A stretch of DNA of 42,512 bases from JBOFEH01 sp051650265 (GTDB lineage Bacteria > Bacillota > Clostridia > Lachnospirales > Cellulosilyticaceae), in assembly GCA_051650265.1 (NCBI GenBank), contig JBOFIR010000060.1, positions 1-42,512 of the forward strand. The letters are read 5' to 3'. Position numbers and translations under genes: made by a program. Shown here piece by piece: positions 17,159-24,973 of the stretch; position 1 is the stretch's first letter, and each line of letters opens with the position of its first letter. A model generated the notes under the pieces. That model ran no database searches. It saw nothing but the letters and a program-made list of their open reading frames with translations, and was not told the DNA's origin.

Positions 17159-17554
17159 CTATATACAAGAGATGAGATCGCCACCCATACATTCACAGCA
17201 TGAATCTAGGCAGATCAGATCACAACAACTGATATCACAATCACAGCAGTCACAACAACAGCATCCACAGCCACGTCTATAGTGTGGTCTATGATAGTAA
17301 CTCGAACTATAGTGGCGTCCACGTCCCATGAGCTTAGCAAGTGTCTTGCGGTAAGTAGGATTGTCAGGGTTCATAGAGATAGCATGATGGAGATGTTCTT
17401 TTGCGCCTTCGAACCAAGATTTTTTCATAAGGATGAGGCTGTACAGATAGTGCCAACGATCATCACGGAGTGTCATTTGATTGAGTAATGTTTCAGCTTG
17501 CTCAAAACGTTTACTGGTAATGAGTGCGGATACTTCATTATAGGTTGCATTCAT
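17159..17554 (-). CDS. TPR-like protein with 15-Cys C-terminal tail
   Basis: 131 residues from ATG 17554 (GAGGTGAT ribosome site 7-14 bases upstream). The N-terminal 75 residues form TPR-like helix pairs (FEQAETLLNQM, WHYLYSLILMKKSWFEGAKEHLHHAISMNPDNPTY). A Tyr/His/Arg linker (HYSSSYYHRPHYRRG) follows. The last 37 residues contain 15 cysteines mixed with Asp, ending in CCECMGGDLISC. Such a tail could bind metal, be lipidated, or be otherwise modified. It is the first gene of the trio with DUF5685 and a membrane protein. I recall annotations calling relatives DnaJ-like, but no J-domain HPD motif is present. Confidence 0.82.
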   Translation of the reverse strand: MNATYNEVSALITSKRFEQAETLLNQMTLRDDRWHYLYSLILMKKSWFEGAKEHLHHAISMNPDNPTYRKTLAKLMGRGRHYSSSYYHRPHYRRGCGCCCCDCCDCDISCCDLICLDSCCECMGGDLISCI

Positions 17555-17672
17555 AGCATAATCACCTCGAAATTTTAAAATAGCTTTTAGATATAGTATA
17601 CTAGAAGTTTTTGTAAATAGGTAGACATTTAAGATAACAATCTTTAAGATACAACATAGGTGGTGAAGAAAA

Positions 17673-18824
17673 ATGACAGACAAACTTTATTATAAAAATA
17701 GTTATATGAAAAAATTCAAAGGCCATGTACGTTCTTGTGAACCTATAGATGGAAATTATAGGGTCGAATTAGATCAAAGTGCCTTTTATCCAGGTGGTGG
17801 AGGGCAACCATGTGATCTTGGGACACTAAATGGCTTGGCTGTATTAGGCGTATATGAGGAAGAAGATAAAATTTATCATATCATAGAGCAGCCCTTACAA
17901 ATAGGGATAGAAGTAATAGGAGAAATTGATTTTGAAAACCGATTTGATTATATGCAACAACATAGTGGCGAACATATTTTATCAGGGATCATCAATAAGC
18001 TCTATGGATTCAATAATGTAGGCTTTCACCTTAGTAAGCAGTATATGACAGCAGACTTAGATGGGGAACTTACAAAAGAGCAATTGGCATATGTAGAGCA
18101 GTTGGTCAATGAGGCAATTTGTGAGAATAAGACGATAAGTGCTGTAGTCTATCAAGGGGATAAATTGGCAGAGCAAGTATACCGCTCAAAGATTGAACTT
18201 AAGGGTGAAGTAAGATTAGTCACAGTAGAGGACTGTGATTGCTGTGCTTGTTGTGGCACACACGTAAGGGGAGCAGGAGAGATCGGTCTACTGAAGACCG
18301 TAAGTGCTGAGAAGTATAAAGGTGGCATGCGTCTCACACTGCTATGTGGTAGGCGTGCACTAAGGGACTATCAGCAAAAATGTAGTCAGCTAGGGGAACT
18401 CTCACAGCTGTTATCAGCAAAGTCCGGAGAGGTCGTGGCGAGTGTGCTGCGTATCAAAGAAGAAAGTAATGCCTTCAAACAAAAGCTTGTAGAGCGTACA
18501 ATGCAACTCTTAGAGCAGCAAGCTGATCAGTATGTGAAAGATACAGAGACATTTATCGTAAGAGAAGACCTTACTATAGATGAACTACGTAAGCTCTGTA
18601 GTATGTTGTGTGAAAGAGGAAGTCAGGCATATCTTGTGGTTGGAAGTGATGAAAAGGGACTCAGATATCTACTAGGTAGTCAGACAATGGATATAAGAGA
18701 TTGGTGTAAACAGCTTAATACCCTATTCCAAGGCAGAGGTGGTGGCAATCAAAACTTATGCCAAGGGACTTTACAAGTAGACTTACAAACACTAGAAGAT
18801 TATTGGAGAGGACTTGATGAATAA
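17673..18824 (+). CDS. Alanyl-tRNA editing protein (AlaX-like, with DHHA1-type C terminus)
   Basis: 383 residues, related to the editing half of alanyl-tRNA synthetase; removes serine or glycine wrongly attached to tRNA-Ala. The zinc site is visible as HSGEH (His97, His101) and CCGTH (Cys193, His197). The N-terminal PGGGGQPCD loop is typical of AlaX. The C terminus carries GRGGGNQNLCQG, matching the GGG motif of the DHHA1 domain, so this is the long AlaX form. A Cys-rich CDCCACC run sits at the metal site. GGTGGTGA precedes the ATG. Divergent from the Cys-rich trio and 2 bp upstream of an unknown gene. Confidence 0.92.
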   Translation: MTDKLYYKNSYMKKFKGHVRSCEPIDGNYRVELDQSAFYPGGGGQPCDLGTLNGLAVLGVYEEEDKIYHIIEQPLQIGIEVIGEIDFENRFDYMQQHSGEHILSGIINKLYGFNNVGFHLSKQYMTADLDGELTKEQLAYVEQLVNEAICENKTISAVVYQGDKLAEQVYRSKIELKGEVRLVTVEDCDCCACCGTHVRGAGEIGLLKTVSAEKYKGGMRLTLLCGRRALRDYQQKCSQLGELSQLLSAKSGEVVASVLRIKEESNAFKQKLVERTMQLLEQQADQYVKDTETFIVREDLTIDELRKLCSMLCERGSQAYLVVGSDEKGLRYLLGSQTMDIRDWCKQLNTLFQGRGGGNQNLCQGTLQVDLQTLEDYWRGLDE

Positions 18825-18826
18825 AC

Positions 18827-19672
18827 ATGAAAGATACAGTGATTTTATTAATCAATGATTATAAATTATTTATTGGAGATTTCTATCAAGGAAAGATCAA
18901 ACAAGTGAAATTCAAAAAACAAGATTATTGGGAAGTATTTGATACCAGTGACCTTAGAGAGTTTCTAGAGTATATGATTTATCCTCTTAATTATAAAAAG
19001 TTTAAAGGAAGCGAGGTTAGAATCTACTTTAATAGACCTTTAATGTACAACTACTTATATGAAGTCCAAGGAGACTTCAAACTTGCAGAGGGTATGCATG
19101 TAGGTGGATTAGAACAGCTCATAATAGAGGTAGTTCAGGCACACCAAGATTATCAAGAAGGTGTCGTATTTGAATGCCTAGAGAAGCGTTATTGCTTAGA
19201 CCAGTACGGTGTACTGGTGGAGGAAGAAGAGGAAGAAGCGGTTATTCATCTTACAATAGAGGCACTTTGTGAATACATTACAATGCAGGAAAGTATCAAT
19301 AAATCTCTAGAGGAAGCATTCAGCCACTATATTTGGTTTAGTCCAGTGACCTTAAAATCTGAATTAGGTGTTAAAGGAAAATATAAGTACCTTGAAGTAG
19401 AAAATAAATACCTTCAGATCATACAAGAGAGTACACTTATAGAAAAAGATGATGTACTCCTTACCTATGAACAGATTATCTATAAGTTATTTGGTAAGAA
19501 AGAGATAGTTACACGCTACCAAAAAGCACCTCAATCAGGAAAATTTGTACAAATCGGCGACACAATAGAAGAGAGAATGATTAAGAAGGATCAGCTTTTA
19601 GGTGTGATTGCACCTGTGACAGAAGAACGCTCAAAAACTTTAGAGTGGCTCAAGGATATAATTAAATATTAA
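18827..19672 (+). CDS. Unrecognised protein with biotinyl/lipoyl-like C-terminal segment
   Basis: 281 residues, no family recognised. It is soluble and acidic, with an EEEEEE run near residue 136. The last 55 residues (KAPQSGKFVQIGDTI ... DQLLGVIAPV) have the spacing of a barrel-sandwich hybrid domain (SG-x-IGD ... L-G-I) but lack the lysine that is modified in biotin or lipoyl carriers. It begins 2 bp after the AlaX stop and is therefore in the same operon. No ribosome site stronger than the preceding coding sequence is visible, so translation may be coupled. Confidence 0.78.
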   Translation: MKDTVILLINDYKLFIGDFYQGKIKQVKFKKQDYWEVFDTSDLREFLEYMIYPLNYKKFKGSEVRIYFNRPLMYNYLYEVQGDFKLAEGMHVGGLEQLIIEVVQAHQDYQEGVVFECLEKRYCLDQYGVLVEEEEEEAVIHLTIEALCEYITMQESINKSLEEAFSHYIWFSPVTLKSELGVKGKYKYLEVENKYLQIIQESTLIEKDDVLLTYEQIIYKLFGKKEIVTRYQKAPQSGKFVQIGDTIEERMIKKDQLLGVIAPVTEERSKTLEWLKDIIKY

Positions 19673-19751
19673 ATCAATAATAAAATATTTTATACAAAAT
19701 CTCCCTGAGATGGTATAATAAAGGTATACAAACCTAGGAGGGGGAGAAATC

Positions 19752-20378
19752 ATGTTAGTTAAACACATTATGATTCCTAGAAGTCAATTAACTGAAGTGG
19801 CACTTCAGGACACAGTAGGAGATACCATCGCACTTATTGATTCGCACAATTTATTATCATTACCTGTTGTTGACGGCGATGATTTTGTGGGGATTATTTC
19901 TAAGAAATATATTTTCGAGCAGTATTTTAATGAAAATGGGGACAAAGAAGCTTTCTTGAGCCGACCTATTGCTGATTTTATGAAAACTAAAATCAAACAT
20001 GTAGAAGAGGGTGACCTTGTAGAGGTTCCTGCAAATGTGTTACTCCAAGAAAATCTACAGTTTATTCCTGTAGTGGGAGAAAAAGGTAAGTTTAGTGGAA
20101 TTGTCACACACAAGACAATATTTAAGACATTCACAAAGATCTTGGGATTTGGTCATACACGAATCGCTGTAACAACGCATGATACAAAGGGCAAACTTGC
20201 TAAACTTGCAGATATTATTACAAAGCAAGGTGGTAATATCATTAGTATTGCAGAGATTGACGTGGAAGTTATGAATTTAAGAGAGATTATCTTGAGGGTA
20301 GATATAGAAGATCCTAAAAAGCTTATTAGTACACTTGGGACACATGGATTTGCCGTAAGACATGTACATGAAGCATAA
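19752..20378 (+). CDS. CBS-pair plus ACT-domain protein (AcuB-like)
   Basis: 208 residues. Two CBS motifs (about 1-62 and 72-130; LPVVDGDDFVGIISK and IPVVGEKGKFSGIVTHK) bind adenine nucleotides. An ACT domain follows (about 138-205; RIAVTTHDTKGKLAKLADII), which usually binds an amino acid. The layout is that of AcuB-type regulators; the controlled partner is unknown. A promoter-like TATACA-17-TATAAT lies at about 19691-19719 and AGGAGG at 19736-19741. The gene ends in its own terminator, so it is monocistronic. Confidence 0.9.
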   Translation: MLVKHIMIPRSQLTEVALQDTVGDTIALIDSHNLLSLPVVDGDDFVGIISKKYIFEQYFNENGDKEAFLSRPIADFMKTKIKHVEEGDLVEVPANVLLQENLQFIPVVGEKGKFSGIVTHKTIFKTFTKILGFGHTRIAVTTHDTKGKLAKLADIITKQGGNIISIAEIDVEVMNLREIILRVDIEDPKKLISTLGTHGFAVRHVHEA

Positions 20379-20386
20379 GATTTAAT

Positions 20387-20431
20387 AAAAACCTTCAGGA
20401 GTAAAAGACAACACTTCTGAAGGTTTTTTTA
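20387..20431 (+). terminator. Terminator after the CBS-ACT gene
   Basis: ACCTTCAGGA and TTCTGAAGGT arms (one G-U) with a 14-base loop, then seven T. Confidence 0.85.
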
Positions 20432-20485
20432 GATATAAATAGGACAAAATAAAAGTATTTAAGAAGAAACTAAGGAGAAAATAAG

Positions 20486-21433
20486 ATGGAATATATTTTA
20501 TTACTTATTGGGTTTGTATTGTTAATCAAGGGGGCTGACTTTTTCGTAGATGGTGCATCATCTATTGCAAAAGCACTCAGAATTCCAACGCTCATTATTG
20601 GACTTACCATTGTCGCATTTGGGACAAGTGCACCAGAGGTGGCAGTCAGCGTTACTTCTGCAATACAGGGGCAAAATGAGATAGCAATAGGAAATGTAGT
20701 GGGATCAAATATGTTTAACCTACTTTTGGTGATAGGGATCGCAGCAATGATTTGCCCACTTAAAGTAAAGAAGTCAATTATTATAAAAGAGTTTCCTTTT
20801 ACAATATTAGCAGCGGTTGTTTTGCTGATCTTATCACTTGATGTGAAACTTCACGCAGGTGCAACTAATATGCTTACACGATCAGATGGTCTCATCTTAC
20901 TTGTGATGTTTGGAATCTTCATGTACTATCTGATTGAATTGGCACTTACTTCACGTGATCAGGTAGAGGAAATAACAGATGTAATGCCGCTTAAAAAGAG
21001 TATTCCTATCTCATTAGGAGGTATTGCAGCAATTGTGATCGGAGGAAAACTTGTAGTAGACTCTGCCACAACAATTGCACTCACACTTGGAATGAGCCAA
21101 AATCTAGTCGGGCTAACTATCGTGGCTATAGGGACATCCTTACCAGAACTTGTGACCTCTATCGTAGCAGCACGTAAGGGAGAAAGTGACATTGCATTAG
21201 GTAACGTGATTGGATCCAACATCTTTAATGTATTTTTGATCCTAGGTCTGTCTTCAGTAATTCATCCAATAGCAATAGAAAGTAGTGTTATTGTGGATAT
21301 GACATTTATGTTTATGACCACACTATTGACATATCTATTTGCCATTACAAAGAAAAAAATCGTGCGTTATGAAGGGGCATTACTTGCGGCATTATATGTA
21401 CTTTATATGGTATTTATTATAGTGAGGAACTAG
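20486..21433 (+). CDS. Calcium/sodium antiporter (CaCA family, YrbG-like)
   Basis: 315-residue cation exchanger of about ten membrane segments that exports Ca2+ in exchange for Na+. The two alpha repeats are plain: GLTIVAFGTSAPEVAVS with GNVVGSNMFN, and GLTIVAIGTSLPELVTS with GNVIGSNIFN. The acidic residues of GTSAPE and GTSLPE form the ion site, and both are present, so it should be functional. AAGGAG precedes the ATG at 20486. It is followed by a small protein gene and is bounded upstream by a terminator. Confidence 0.93.
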   Translation: MEYILLLIGFVLLIKGADFFVDGASSIAKALRIPTLIIGLTIVAFGTSAPEVAVSVTSAIQGQNEIAIGNVVGSNMFNLLLVIGIAAMICPLKVKKSIIIKEFPFTILAAVVLLILSLDVKLHAGATNMLTRSDGLILLVMFGIFMYYLIELALTSRDQVEEITDVMPLKKSIPISLGGIAAIVIGGKLVVDSATTIALTLGMSQNLVGLTIVAIGTSLPELVTSIVAARKGESDIALGNVIGSNIFNVFLILGLSSVIHPIAIESSVIVDMTFMFMTTLLTYLFAITKKKIVRYEGALLAALYVLYMVFIIVRN

Positions 21434-21487
21434 AATGAATGTATATTTGCCTTGCAATGAGAAATACTGTGTGTAGGAGGTGATGGT

Positions 21488-21622
21488 ATGCCAAAATTAC
21501 ATGCTTATTATGAAGATTTATTGAAACACCATTACAATAATCATCTTGAAATGTGTACTGAGTTAGGTGTAGACCCAACAGATATTTACACAAATGAGTT
21601 AACAGAAGAAGATTGGTTCTAA
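21488..21622 (+). CDS. Small 44-residue protein, function unknown
   Basis: ATG 21488 with a strong TAGGAGGTGAT ribosome site and a terminator 5 bp after the stop indicate a real small gene. The product begins MPKLHAYYEDLLKHH and ends with an acidic TNELTEEDWF. It is soluble and has no cysteine pair (one Cys at residue 23). No family recognised. It could be read from the antiporter promoter, 54 bp downstream of that gene. Confidence 0.7.
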   Translation: MPKLHAYYEDLLKHHYNNHLEMCTELGVDPTDIYTNELTEEDWF

Positions 21623-21626
21623 GAAG

Positions 21627-21667
21627 AATCCCTTATGCTCGCCTAATAGCACATAAGGGATTTTTTA
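21627..21667 (+). terminator. Terminator after the small protein gene
   Basis: AATCCCTTATG and CATAAGGGATT arms with an internal GC closure, followed by TTTTTT. Confidence 0.88.
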
Positions 21668-21773
21668 AGTGTGTAGACATGAGCAGAATAATGGAGATAT
21701 TTTGTCGATGAAGACAAAGTGTCGATTTATGGTATAATAAGAGAAATAAAAAATAAGATTAAGGAGCGACATA

Positions 21774-22388
21774 ATGATAAAGTTAGAACGCTATGAAGTC
21801 ATGAACATTGAAAACGCTATGAGGGGAGCGCGTAATCCAATGAATAGTTGGGGGCGCAGTGATAGTGATTATAATGAAGATGGGTTATATATTTTAGGCG
21901 ATAATGACCTCGACTTGGGAGAAAGGTTATGTCGCGCGGGAAGTGATCATCGTAAATTTTTACGCCAAATTTTTGTGTCAGTAGATATTACAGCGCCATT
22001 ATACTGGTGGAAAGAATATGATACATACAAAGTAGGTACAACGGCAAACTCAACAAGTACAATGCACAAGATCCACAGTAAACCTTTTGAAATGAGCGAT
22101 TTTAGTTTTGATCAAATGGATGAGTCTACACTTGAGATGATGAAGCTTGTGAATAAACAATTAGAAGAGTTACGTATAAAGTTTAATGATACAAAAGACA
22201 AAACTTACTGGTACAGCATGATTCAACTTTTACCATCTAGCTACAACCAAATGCGTACATGTACAATGACTTATGAAAATCTAAGAAGTATATATTTTGC
22301 AAGAAGAAATCACAAGTTAGATGAGTGGAGAAGCTTCTGTAAATGGGTAGAGTCTTTACCTTATGCGGACTCTTTTATTATTAAATAA
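21774..22388 (+). CDS. ThyX-fold protein lacking the RHR motif
   Basis: 204 residues. The pattern FLRQIFVSVDITAPLYWWKE, a polar T/S-rich loop (TYKVGTTANSTST, about 84-96), and a later NLRSIYFARRNHKLDEW lines up with flavin-dependent thymidylate synthase (ThyX): the APIFVARQW helix, the RHR-containing loop, and the SLMNFLNLR...AQWE helix. The RHR of the FAD/dUMP-binding motif is replaced (YDTYK), so ordinary dTMP synthesis is doubtful. Similar proteins occur in phages and clostridial genomes as hypotheticals, as far as I recall. It has its own promoter-like TATAAT at 21734-21739 and AAGGAG before the ATG. No other phage genes are nearby. Confidence 0.6.
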   Translation: MIKLERYEVMNIENAMRGARNPMNSWGRSDSDYNEDGLYILGDNDLDLGERLCRAGSDHRKFLRQIFVSVDITAPLYWWKEYDTYKVGTTANSTSTMHKIHSKPFEMSDFSFDQMDESTLEMMKLVNKQLEELRIKFNDTKDKTYWYSMIQLLPSSYNQMRTCTMTYENLRSIYFARRNHKLDEWRSFCKWVESLPYADSFIIK

Positions 22389-22750
22389 TAGAGGTGGGAA
22401 TAGAAAACATTTGCTTATAAGTAGTAGATAAGCTTATAATAGAGAAGTGAAATTTTACAACAACTTAAGCACCAGAAAAAACTATGTTTTTTCTGGTGCT
22501 TTCTTTTGTGCAAAAATATATAGGCTCTAAAGCATAAAAGATGTGCATGTACTGTGATATCAATAAAATAATCCTAAAAAATGAGCATTGTAAGATATGA
22601 TTATAAAAATAAACAAAAGAGTATACATAACTAGATTTGAGGACAGGCAAACTCATGAAAATAGAAAAAAGGACATTTTTAAGTTTTAAAAATTCAAACA
22701 AATTAATAGAATTTAATTAAATCATTCTGTTTTCGTAGGGAGAGGAAAAT
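22389..22750. other. 362-bp intergenic region with one hairpin
   Basis: AT-rich DNA between the ThyX-like gene and the purine permease. It holds a promoter-like TTGCTT (22411-22416) / TATAAT (22435-22440) pair with 18-base spacing, then a strong terminator (22468-22507). The remaining 240 bases before the permease contain no recognisable purine riboswitch or gene; the ribosome site is GGGAGAGG at 22739-22746. Confidence 0.6.
22468..22507 (+). terminator. Terminator downstream of the ThyX-like gene
   Basis: AGCACCAGAAAAAA and TTTTTTCTGGTGCT pair over 14 bp around a short loop (CTATG), followed by TTCTTTT. Confidence 0.9.
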
Positions 22751-24145
22751 ATGGAGAGGCTTTTTAAACTTAAGGAAAATGGGACAACAATCAAGACAGA
22801 AGTTTTAGCAGGCTTTACGACATTCTTAACTATGGCATACATATTGTTCGTAAATCCGGTCATTTTATCACAAACTGGCATGGATAAAGGCGCGGTTTTT
22901 ATGGCAACTGTGTTTGCAGCAACAATCGGTACTTTTGTCATGGGGTTTGTAGCTAATGTACCTTTTGCTCAAGCACCAGGTATGGGACTTAATGCATTCT
23001 TTACATTCACTGTTGTATTTGCATTTGGCTTTACTTGGCAAGAGGCGTTAGCGATGGTATTTATTTGTGGTTTAATTAATATTCTAATTACAGTTACTAA
23101 AATCAGAAAGATGATTATTAAAGCAATCCCGGAGACATTGCAGTATGCCATCTCAGCAGGTATTGGTCTATTTATTGCATACATTGGCATAAAACAAGCA
23201 CATTTCTTGACCTTTACAGGGGAAAAAGTGAATGAGCTTATGGCAGGTGATGCATCTAATATCTACAAGGATGTGGTACCAGCCTTAGGAAGCTTTAAAG
23301 ATCCTATAGCAATCGTGGCATTGATTGGTCTTCTTATTACCATTATCCTTCTTGTAATGCATGTAAAGAGTGCGATCCTTATAGGGATCTTAGCCACAAC
23401 AGTGGTAGCAATCCCAATGGGTGTTACACAACTTCCAGACTTTAGTACAACTAATTATGCCATTCCAAGTATTGCCCCAACATTCTTCCAACTTGATTTT
23501 AAAGGATTATTTGCAGATCCATCTAAGCTGTTTATTGTCTTTACGACTATCTTTGCTTTTTCACTCACAGATACTTTTGATACGATCGGAACATTCCTTG
23601 GTGCAGGACGTAAGTCAGGGATCTTTGATGAAAAAGACGAAGAATCCTTTAATTCCAAAGGAAACTTTTCTTCAAAGCTTGAAAGAGCACTCTTTGCAGA
23701 TGCAACGGCAACATCAATAGGTGCACTTTTGGGAACAAGTAATACAACAACTTATGTGGAAAGTGCTGCAGGGATTAGCCAAGGTGGACGTACAGGGCTT
23801 ACTGCGGTTGTAGTCGGTATATTATTTTTATGCTCCATTATTATTAGTCCATTTATTGGGATTGTGCCAGCTGCAGCAACGGCACCTGCACTTATTGTAG
23901 TGGGTGTGTTGATGGTAGAATCTTTAAGTAAGATTGATTGGAGTGATTTAGAAGTATGTGTACCAGCATTTATGACAGTTGCTTTAATGCCACTTTCTTA
24001 TAGTATTACCAATGGGATTGCAACTGGTTTTATCTTCTATTGCATCACTAAAATGGTTAAAGGAAAAGCAAAAGAAGTACATCCAATCATGTATATTGTA
24101 ACGGTGCTCTTTGTCATCAACTATATAATTGGTGCGATTAAATAA
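22751..24145 (+). CDS. Purine permease, NCS2/AzgA type (adenine/guanine/hypoxanthine)
   Basis: 464-residue carrier with about twelve membrane segments. It has the AzgA-type opening KLKENGTTIKTEVLAGFTTFLTMAYI, plus APGMGLNAFFT, the DTFDTIGTFLGAG segment and a GTSNTTTYVES motif in the transport core. The family imports guanine, hypoxanthine or adenine with protons. The promoter region shows no purine riboswitch, unlike many Firmicute relatives, so control may differ. A terminator follows at 24148-24182. Confidence 0.92.
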   Translation: MERLFKLKENGTTIKTEVLAGFTTFLTMAYILFVNPVILSQTGMDKGAVFMATVFAATIGTFVMGFVANVPFAQAPGMGLNAFFTFTVVFAFGFTWQEALAMVFICGLINILITVTKIRKMIIKAIPETLQYAISAGIGLFIAYIGIKQAHFLTFTGEKVNELMAGDASNIYKDVVPALGSFKDPIAIVALIGLLITIILLVMHVKSAILIGILATTVVAIPMGVTQLPDFSTTNYAIPSIAPTFFQLDFKGLFADPSKLFIVFTTIFAFSLTDTFDTIGTFLGAGRKSGIFDEKDEESFNSKGNFSSKLERALFADATATSIGALLGTSNTTTYVESAAGISQGGRTGLTAVVVGILFLCSIIISPFIGIVPAAATAPALIVVGVLMVESLSKIDWSDLEVCVPAFMTVALMPLSYSITNGIATGFIFYCITKMVKGKAKEVHPIMYIVTVLFVINYIIGAIK

Positions 24146-24147
24146 AA

Positions 24148-24182
24148 GGATTCCCCTAGATTGTTCTAGGGGAATTTTTTTG
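24148..24182 (+). terminator. Terminator after the purine permease
   Basis: ATTCCCCTAGA with TCTAGGGGAAT (perfect 11-bp stem, TTGT loop) followed by seven T. Confidence 0.93.
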
Positions 24183-24206
24183 TTATGCTGAAATTATTAA
24201 AATTAT

Positions 24207-24235
24207 TTGACAATAAAACAATGTTTTGCTATAGT
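24207..24235 (+). promoter_or_regulatory. Promoter of the yhbD-bactofilin unit
   Basis: TTGACA (24207-24212), 17 bases, TATAGT (24230-24235). The spacer contains the left arm of an inverted repeat. Confidence 0.85.
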
Positions 24236-24259
24236 AATTCTATGGAACAAAACATTGTT
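24217..24259. promoter_or_regulatory. Inverted-repeat operator, candidate YhbD site
   Basis: AACAATGTTTTG (24217-24228) is exactly repeated in inverted form as CAAAACATTGTT (24248-24259), 19-base spacer. Each arm lies in a near-palindrome (AAAACAATGTTTT, AAAACATTGTTAC). The left arm covers the promoter spacer and the right arm the region just past the start site, the position expected for a repressor. The adjacent MerR-type gene is the natural candidate. Confidence 0.7.
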
Positions 24260-24276
24260 ACATAAGGAGGACAAAT

Positions 24277-24960
24277 ATGCTCATATCAAAAAAAGAGTTA
24301 TTAAAAGAGACGGGAATTTCCTATGGGCAACTTTATAGGTGGAAGCGTGAGGGTCTTATACCTGAAGATTGGTTTATCAAACAACCATCTTTTACAGGGC
24401 AAGAAACATTCTTTCCAAAATCAAAAATTTTAAGTCGTATTAGGGCCATTCAAGAGCTTAAGGATAAATATTCACTAGAAGAGATTGCAAAGATGCTTTC
24501 TCCGGAGGTAGGTGAACGCTATTTTACAACAGATGATCTTTTAATCATCGAAGAAATAGAGAATCACCTGGTTCCGGCTTTTGTACAGGGATTTCAAAAA
24601 GACAGTTTTTCCTATATAGAGATTTTGATCATGATTGCACTATCTAGCTTACAAAAAGAAGTTGAGATTGAACGTGGCCAAATTAGCGACCTGATTGAAG
24701 GGGTCAAGGGGTATTGTGAAAAGATTAAGACCACAGGTTATATATTTGTATTATTTGATTGTTCAAGTGATTACTATGCGACGCTATATGGAGAGCAGGC
24801 AGAAGTGTTTTTTGATGGGCGTTTCAGTATTGTCAAGGAAATTAGGCTTGATGATTTGTCCAACCAAATTAAGATGAAATATCGTAAGAGCTTTAACTTG
24901 AAGTTCCAAGAAGAAAAGGAAATGACTACAGGTATGGAAAATATGGGGTATTCCTATTAA
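24277..24960 (+). CDS. yhbD: YhbD-type MerR-like DNA-binding protein (DUF4004)
   Basis: 227 residues. The N-terminal winged helix (KKELLKETGISYGQLYRWKREGLIPEDWF) is MerR-like and continues into a helix (SRIRAIQELKDKYSLEEIAKML). The rest resembles B. subtilis YhbD, which sits upstream of the bactofilin genes yhbE and yhbF. The same order occurs here. An inverted repeat overlapping the promoter suggests autoregulation of the whole unit. No metal or drug-binding signature is clear, so the signal is unknown. AAGGAGGAC precedes the ATG. Confidence 0.85.
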   Translation: MLISKKELLKETGISYGQLYRWKREGLIPEDWFIKQPSFTGQETFFPKSKILSRIRAIQELKDKYSLEEIAKMLSPEVGERYFTTDDLLIIEEIENHLVPAFVQGFQKDSFSYIEILIMIALSSLQKEVEIERGQISDLIEGVKGYCEKIKTTGYIFVLFDCSSDYYATLYGEQAEVFFDGRFSIVKEIRLDDLSNQIKMKYRKSFNLKFQEEKEMTTGMENMGYSY

Positions 24961-24973
24961 GGGGAGGATATAT

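Noticed and set aside
17159..17554. DnaJ-type chaperone annotation for the Cys-rich protein.
   Set aside because: There is no J-domain and no HPD motif; the Cys pattern is not the CxxCxGxG repeat of DnaJ.
17555..17683. An upstream extension of the Cys-rich TPR gene giving 43 more residues.
   Set aside because: It would overlap the divergent AlaX gene start, has no ribosome site, and the clear site lies before ATG 17554.
22639..22675. GGACAGGCAAACTCATGAAAA resembles part of a c-di-GMP-I riboswitch ahead of the purine permease.
   Set aside because: The second conserved half and the closing helices are missing, and the stretch is mostly A/T; I treat it as chance.
22506..22750. Search for a purine riboswitch upstream of the AzgA-type permease.
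   Set aside because: The conserved purine-aptamer loops and core are not present on the + strand.
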